From contig CM055743.1 of NCBI GenBank assembly GCA_029465975.1, positions 19,841,220 to 19,905,219 on the forward strand: DNA of 64,000 bases, in the 5' to 3' direction. This document shows, piece by piece, positions 57,763 through 64,000 of the stretch. The notes beneath the pieces are model-generated. The model was not told the DNA's origin and did no database searches. It saw nothing but the letters and a program-made list of their open reading frames with translations. Numbering within the stretch: the first letter of the stretch is position 1; each line of letters opens with the position of its first letter. Source of the DNA: Dallia pectoralis. Taxonomy: Eukaryota > Chordata > Actinopteri > Esociformes > Umbridae. The translations under genes and the position numbers were made by a program.

Positions 57763-60700
57763 GTGAGTGAAAGATATATACATGTCTCATTTACTTAAAA
57801 GCGCTGTTTGTCGTCCCATCAAACGTGTTAATTTATGTGTTTGAATTTCAGTCAAAACGGATTCGTATTTAAGTTTGAAAGTATTTATATTTATTAAATG
57901 AACTGAATGTTTAATTTAGCCCGAGTGGATTAGCGCGATGCTAACACATGTGCAGTGTAGCTAACTACCAGTTTAGCTTCTGTGGGACTATTTCATGGGT
58001 CGTTTCTTTGTAAACTCTTATTTTTCCATTTGGTACCAACAGTTACATCCATATCAGCCGGTTCCCTTCCTTGGTTCTGGCTGGTTATTCCTTACATCCA
58101 TATCAGCCGGTTCCCTTCCTTGGTTCTGGCTGGTTATTCCTTACATCCATATTAGTCGGTTCCCATCCTTGGTTCTGGCTGGTTATTCCTTACATCCATA
58201 TCAGCCGGTTCCCTTCCTTGGTTCTGGCTGGTTATTCCTTACATCCATATTAGCCGGTTCCCTTCCTTGGTTCTGGCTGGTTATTCCTTACATCCATATC
58301 AGCCGGTTCCCTTCCTTGGTTCTGGCTGGTTATTCCTTACATCCATATCAGCCGGTTCCCTTCCTTGGTTCTGGCTGGTTATTCCTTACATCCATATCAG
58401 CCGGTTCCCTTCCTTGGTTCTGGCTGGTTATTCCTTACATCCATATTAGCCGGTTCCCTTCCTTGGTTCTGGCTGGTTATTCCTTACATCCATATTAGCC
58501 GGTTCCCATCCTTGGTTCTGGCTGGTTATTCCTTACATCCATATTAGCCGGTTCCCTTCCTTGGTTCTGGCTGGTTATTCCTTACATCCATATTAGCCGG
58601 TTCCCTTCCTTGGTTCTGGCTGGTTATTCCTTACATCCATATTAGCCGGTTCCCTTCCTTGGTTCTGGCTGGTTATTCCTTACATCCATATTAGTCGGTT
58701 CCCATCCTTGGTTCTGGCTGGTTATTCCTTACATCCATATTAGCCGGTTCCCTTCCTTGGTTCTGGCTGGTTATTCCTTACATCCATATTAGCCGGTTCC
58801 CTTCCTTGGTTCTGGCTGGTTATTCCTTACATCCATATTAGCCGGTTCCCTTCCTTGGTTCTGGCTGGTTATTCCTTACATCCATATTAGCCGGTTCCCT
58901 TCCTTGGTTCTGGCTGGTTATTCCTTACATCCATATTAGCCGGTTCCCATCCTTGGTTCTGGCTGGTTATTCCTTACATCCATATTAGCCGGTTCCCTTC
59001 CTTGGTTCTGGCTGGTTATTCCTTACATCCATATTAGTCGGTTCCCATCCTTGGTTCTGGCTGGTTCCCATCCTTGTTTCTGGTATAGATTAGCCGTGTG
59101 TCTAACCAGATCCTTGTAGAATTTTAGGCTTTTGTTGCGTTTGAATGCGTGATAAAAACCCCTACGTATCTAAAGTTCCTAGTTTTCTATTTGGTGAATT
59201 TCGAAAACATTTAACATGTTACATTCTTTTGATTTAAACTAAAAGAATCTATTTGTAAATATATAAAGTATTTGTACAAACGTGTCATTATTTACCACGA
59301 CAACATTACACATTACAGTACTAAAAACAATATTTTGTAGTTAAGTCAACGTAAAATGCGTTATGTAGATTTTCCCCAAACTTATCTTTTCACCTAAACT
59401 CTTGTCTCGCATTACGATCTGATTTGTCTTTATTTTAAGTCTTGGTATTTTGGCATGCCAATTCATATTTATACATGCTTGTAGAACTTTACTGCATGTC
59501 ATTGTGCATATTGGAAAGGGTCTTTATATGTCCAAATGAATTGCATTTTTCATATCTGAAGTCACGTTTACATACATTCATTAAAGACATTCCTTTTTTT
59601 CTGGATCACATCACTCATCAGTACAATAGCCTGGTCATCGCTGCCTGTCCTGTTTAATTAACTTTTGCCAAAGCCGTTACAACATGTTTTCCCAACTGCT
59701 CTGTGATATTACATGTCGAGGCTTGTGCACGTATTGACCATTGAAGTATAAAATAGCACTGTTCTTTAGGGCTGTGATATTTTATACTGGGGTAGGCCTT
59801 AACTTTGATGAACCCAGCCTGTGGGCACTGGTTCCTCTACTGCAACATGTCAAACTGCATAATAAACTGCTGCATAACTGTGATGTTGCTTTAGGATGCA
59901 TCTAAAAATAAACTCCATTTTGCATTTTCATCCGTGCATATTTTCAGGGTAGTCCAAGTTCTGGATAATATGTTGGAAAATGCAGTCCACACTGCGTAAA
60001 ATAATTAATGAGCAATGGTGACCAGTCAGACCTAAAGCCAACCTGTTGATCGATTTGGTTACGATAAACCTCACTTACAATCTATGGACCCATAGTGATG
60101 CTTTGGAGGAGGAATATGTTGTTTGTGTAAGCGAGGCTAGAGTCACGCCTTTACAACCCTCATTGTTTTGGTGTGCTAGAGTGCTCGCAGAGTAAATGTC
60201 TTTGCTTATTCATCGGCTGGAGTCTGTTGTGTCTCAGTCGATCACCAGCTCAGATACAGAATCTTCTTTTTGAATTGCATGATTGTGATTTGACATGCTG
60301 ATTTTGTGTAATTATGTTCTCTGAACTTCAGTCCTACGTGAATTATTTTATTTTTAAAGCAAAAGGGTTAGGGTTAGAGTAGTTTCTAAGTAATGTGTGT
60401 TGTTGTTGTTTGGATGTTCTAGTAGTCTATTTGGTCCTGCTTTAATTGTTGCCTGACATTGCAAGCTAATACATTTGAGATCAGGTCAAGTTTTCAGTTA
60501 ATAATGAATTGAATTATAACACTGCATTAAGCGGACTCCTTTTGTCTGGTAACCAGTGTACACTGATGCTAGAAAAGATCTTTGAACCGATGCTCATGCT
60601 TCCTCACTTAAAATCTATGGACCATTGGAGATGCTTTTTTCTATGCCATATTATAAACGCCATCCTGCAAATAATGTTAGAACTTTGATTGAAAGAAAGT

Positions 60701-62809
60701 TCCAGAGTTTTTGAAAAACTAAATCCGATTTGTTAGAATTCTGCAAAAAATAGTTTTTGCTTAAAGCTTCTACATAAATTTGATTCCTGTTTCGATATTT
60801 GTTTTTGTGCTGCACGAACGTGCAATTTTTTCAATTTTTCGGATAACTGATAATTACAGGCTTTAGATGGCAGAACCAATATAATAGACATTAATAACAA
60901 ATATTTTAATATTTTACAGGTGTAGTAAAAATCTAATGGGTTTCAGATGCCATAGTGCTTATCTAAACAAATGTTATCGCTGAAACAATTGTAAAGTCAC
61001 ACTTGATGTTGTAACCACAACAAATGTGTATTATTTGTATTCCACTGTGCACCAACTTTTCCTTTTGTTTATTCTCTTTGTTTTCATTATATTTTTCTAT
61101 TCAGTCCAAACATGTACTCAGAATAACCCTGTATTTAATGCTAAATGTTGTGAATATTTTGTCAGTGTCTATAGCGGTCATACTGAACATCTGACACTAA
61201 AATTAAACCACATTTAATCTTGTGACTATGTCGTCGATGATGTTACCTGAACACCTTTTGTTTCTTTTCAGTGACTTCTGAGTTCTTGGAGACTGCTCAG
61301 GCAGTGGCTGAAATGCCAGAAATCAAGCTCTTTGGTAAATGGAGCACGGAGGACGTACAGATCAATGACATCTCCCTCCAAGTAAGGGACTGGCTGGACT
61401 GTTTCTGGGACCATAATGGCTGTTCATAGTAATTTGTCATAAGGTCAAGGGTCATGCCTTTAGAGCCTGTTGTACTGGTGTGTGTGGTGCTTGCTGATGA
61501 AACATCTTGGACTATTTATTGTCTGTAGTCTCTGGTGACCCAGGCAACCACCAGCTCAGAAACACACATTGATTGTTATTACGTTAACATTGCTTATGCG
61601 TTACAAATTCTCTGGAGAAAAACCTGTGTCTTTGAATCGTTTTAGGATTACATTGCCGTGAAGGAGAAGTACGCCAAGTACCTGCCACACTCTGGAGGTC
61701 GCTATGCTGCCAAGCGTTTCCGTAAGGCCCAGTGCCCCATTGTGGAGCGTCTGACCAACTCCATGATGATGCACGGACGTAACACCGGCAAGAAGCTGAT
61801 GGCCTGTCGTATCATCAAGCACTCGTTTGAGATCATCCACCTGCTCACTGGGGAGGTGTGTTCAGCCTCAACCATATTCATGTTTGTTTCTCAATAGTGT
61901 TGTGTACTGATCAGTGAAGGCTGGAATAGACCCAGCTCTAGGAAGCTGTGCTGTCTAATTAAACGGACCCAGCTCTAGGAAGCTGTGCTGTCTAATTAAA
62001 TGGGCGACACTGTGCCAAATGACCCTTTTTATCCCATTGCTTGCTTATCGCCACAGTTTATACGCTTGAATTTGGCTTACTATGTATTACAGCTGGTTGA
62101 CCGTTCATTCTTGTCTCATCAGAACCCCCTGCAGGTGCTGGTTAATGCAATCATCAACAGTGGACCGCGTGAGGACTCGACTCGTATTGGTCGTGCTGGT
62201 ACCGTAAGGAGACAGGCTGTTGATGTGTCCCCCCTGCGTAGAGTCAACCAGGTAACAGCATCCTCACACATGTATTACCTACAGATGTTTGTGGTCCCAA
62301 ATCCAAGCTACATAACAATTAATAGTTAAGGAATATGTTTGTGTAAGCGAGGCTAGAGTCACGCCTTTACAATCCTCATTGTTTTGGTGTGCTAGAGTGC
62401 TCGCAGAGTAAATGTCTTTGCTTATTCATTGGCTGGAGTCTTGTGTCTCAGTCGATCACCAGCTCAGATACAGATTTCAATTTTGCATATTTCTTATATT
62501 GAACGTTCTCTGAATTTCTGTGGAAGTAATGTTGATTCCCCGTCTTCCAGGCTATATGGCTGCTTTGCACTGGAGCACGAGAAGCTGCCTTCAGGAACAT
62601 CAAGACCATTGCTGAATGCCTAGCTGATGAGCTGATCAATGCTGCCAAGGTCAGTGATTTTAGTGTAGTGGGGATGGGGTTTTCTAGATGTACATGTTTG
62701 CATTATGGATCAGGGTGTTGAATATTTCTGTCCTCCTTAGGGTTCATCTAACTCTTATGCCATCAAGAAGAAGGATGAGTTGGAGAGAGTTGCCAAGTCC
62801 AACCGTTAA
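57762..62809 (+). CDS. rps5: 40S ribosomal protein S5 (uS7)
   Basis: uS7 sits in the head of the small ribosomal subunit near the E site. Coding parts are 57762 (A of ATG), 61272-61381 (TG onward), 61646-61855, 62123-62251, 62551-62649 and 62741-62809 (stop TAA). They join in phase to 205 residues. From IKLFGKWSTEDVQINDISLQ onward the product is nearly identical to human RPS5: DYIAVKEKYAKYLPHSGGRY, NSMMMHGRNTGKKLM, NPLQVLVNAIINSGPREDST, RRQAVDVSPLRRVNQ, AIWLLCTGAREAAFRNIKTI and KKKDELERVAKSNR. The N-terminus (MTSEFLETAQAVAEMPE) is more divergent and one residue longer. The start codon is interrupted by intron 1. Introns 1, 2 and 4 hold related segments that look like H/ACA snoRNAs. The poly(A) signal is AATAAA at 63050-63055. 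Confidence 0.97.
58044..59075. repeat. 49-bp minisatellite in rps5 intron 1
   Basis: About 21 copies with AGCCGGTTCCCTTCCTTGGT, TCTGGCTGGTTATTCCTTAC and ATCCATATT. It begins about 280 bases into the intron. Confidence 0.96.
60040..60650. repeat. dispersed duplicate segment in rps5 intron 1
   Basis: CTCACTTA(C/A)AATCTATGGACC followed by GATGCTTT occurs near 60070 and again near 60604. The first copy lies just upstream of the putative snoRNA, so the duplication may once have covered it. Confidence 0.6.
60121..60261 (+). ncRNA. putative H/ACA box snoRNA, copy A (rps5 intron 1)
   Basis: The 5' hairpin has lower stem GCGAG/CTCGC, then an internal loop and upper stem CACGCC/GGTGTG. The hinge box is AGAGTA (fits ANANNA). 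The 3' hairpin has ATCGGCTG pairing with CAGTCGAT. ACA follows 13 bases later (60256-60258), three bases from the predicted end. This is the H/ACA layout, in a ribosomal protein gene intron, where such RNAs are often hosted. The name and rRNA target are unknown to me. Confidence 0.6.
61430..61572 (+). ncRNA. possible diverged H/ACA-like copy C (rps5 intron 2)
   Basis: It shares GTCA(T/C)GCCTTTA, TGGTGTG and CACCAGCTCAGA with copies A and B at similar spacing, and ends AGAAACACAC with a possible ACA box. The hinge box is not clear. It may be a decayed or diverged paralogue. Confidence 0.4.
61937..62004. repeat. 35-bp direct duplication in rps5 intron 3
   Basis: GACCCAGCTCTAGGAAGCTG followed by TGCTGTCTAATTAAA occurs twice in tandem, with a few bases of difference at the junction. 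Confidence 0.85.
62336..62475 (+). ncRNA. putative H/ACA box snoRNA, copy B (rps5 intron 4)
   Basis: Nearly identical to copy A across about 140 bases, including GCGAG/CTCGC, CACGCC/GGTGTG, hinge AGAGTA, and ACA at 62470-62472. A C-to-T change in the 3' stem (ATTGGCTG) still pairs as G-U with CAGTCGAT. High conservation inside a diverged intron supports a functional RNA. Confidence 0.62.
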
Positions 62810-63059
62810 ATGTTTTCTGGCTTTCGGAACAAAAGGATCCGCCCCCTTCTGGAATGCCTGGCGATGAGGAACCAATAGCATTCTTATATTCATACATCAG
62901 AAGGTCCTCTGCAGCTGGTGGACATTCTGTTGCGTTCATAGCCATCTTGCATTCCTTGTTCTGCTATCATTTGGTCATGTGATTTTCATTACTATACACT
63001 TGATCATGTGACTCATTGTGTATTGTAGCGGGATGGAAATGTCAACATCAATAAAAAAA

Positions 63060-64000
63060 CATCCTGCCTATCTATTGGAATTGAGACTGACTAAAGAGGG
63101 AAGTTTTATTGTAAATACTCTGATCATTGCGTCTCTTGTATGCGTAAGTCTTGCAAGATTTGCAAGTTAAAATATGTTACTTTTCTACAAAACAAATCCT
63201 TGTGCTTCCCAGATCAAGAAGGAAATCAGGAGTCTTCTTACCAATATTTCTTTGAAACTAGTTTTATTTTGTGACTCTTCAGGAGATCTACAGTATCTTT
63301 AAAGTGCAGTTTAATAAACGTTTCATTATGACTTGTTTGGGCTGTTCACATTGGAGCCGGGTTTGACTGCGTTGGGGTTAGATCAGCTCCTGTGACCAGC
63401 CTCGACAAACATCTCTCAATTAATTATCAAATAGTTTGACTACAGGGACGTATTTTCTAATTGAGCTTGACTAGTTCTAACTTTTCTTTTGGCAAACCCA
63501 AGCTATTTAACTTTTTTTAATTAGTTGTTTTTTCTTAGTGCCAAATACATTTTTGCTCCTTGTTTTTTTGTTTTTGCTGTTTCTATTGGACAGATTCAGG
63601 TCATTCTTAAAAGTGAGTAAAAATTAGTTTGGCAGAATAGATTAACCTATGAGCTAGCACATCCAATTCCCTTTGATAGGCTTTAACAATTACATGACAG
63701 CTTTTAATTAGAGGTGTTACGTTTTTTTTAATGGTGCTATGATACAGAATGACCGATTGATAAATCCAGTGGGTTGTAAATTTAGAAACGCAGTCTGCTT
63801 CAGCCGGGTCCTTTTAAAAACTTTGCCATAACTTGCCACTTTCTCCAAAAAGGAGCTAATCTATGTCTGTTCAAAAACATTTGGTGGAAAGTGTCATGGA
63901 GTACAAAGATTTTGTGGAATGTGAACATTTAAGGGTACTGAATTCACATCAGGTGTGGAACTCGAGATTATTTCAAACACAAAGATTCGCTGGATGTCTT
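63060..64000. other. downstream flank of rps5
   Basis: AT-rich unique sequence. A further AATAAA lies at about 63312. I see no coding exon or transposon. Confidence 0.5.

Noticed and set aside
57520..57783. Minus-strand frame over the rps5 promoter
   Set aside because: No family match, and it overlaps the TOP exon and promoter. Likely a chance open frame.

Overview
This window is vertebrate nuclear DNA, almost certainly from a teleost fish. It holds five protein-coding genes, all on the + strand, with GT-AG introns, poly(A) signals and fish-type transposons. Short degenerate repeats near 13.8 kb and 23.95 kb resemble a dispersed element I associate with salmonid and pike genomes, so Salmoniformes or Esociformes is my best guess. 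That is an inference and not proven here.

Layout. (1) 1-309: last coding part of nurim (nrm), an inner nuclear membrane protein. (2) 2998-23481: phostensin (ppp1r18), a protein phosphatase 1 and actin regulator, in three coding exons; the first is 5.8 kb and carries six separate in-frame minisatellites. nrm and ppp1r18 are also neighbours in the human MHC region. (3) 25229-41919: a carnitine O-acetyltransferase family gene (crat-like). Its 15 exons splice in phase to 597 residues, but the catalytic histidine and the oxyanion-site serine are replaced. (4) 44474-51315: palmitoyl-protein thioesterase 2 (ppt2), eight exons, 296 residues, catalytic triad intact. (5) 57722-63055: ribosomal protein S5 (rps5), with a 5'TOP first exon, a start codon split by intron 1, and probable H/ACA snoRNA copies in its introns.

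The dominant feature is tandem repetition. By my tally of array lengths, about 25 kb of the 64 kb is minisatellite (15-75 bp units). In crat the arrays often start exactly at a 5' splice site, and each unit copies the end of the exon plus the splice donor (introns 2, 9, 10, 11 and 14). Intron 7 shows a similar pattern at its 3' splice site. Many very long open frames here are artefacts of arrays without stop codons.

Transposons: two truncated non-LTR (RTE-like) elements with target-site duplications (14598-16518 and 45148-46275), an L2-like 3' end (about 50030-50420), and two hAT-type elements with perfect 8-bp duplications (12010-12576 and 30702-32254). The genes do not form one pathway. They are separate housekeeping or cell-structure genes in a syntenic block. 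I found no prokaryotic-type system, CRISPR array or tRNA gene.
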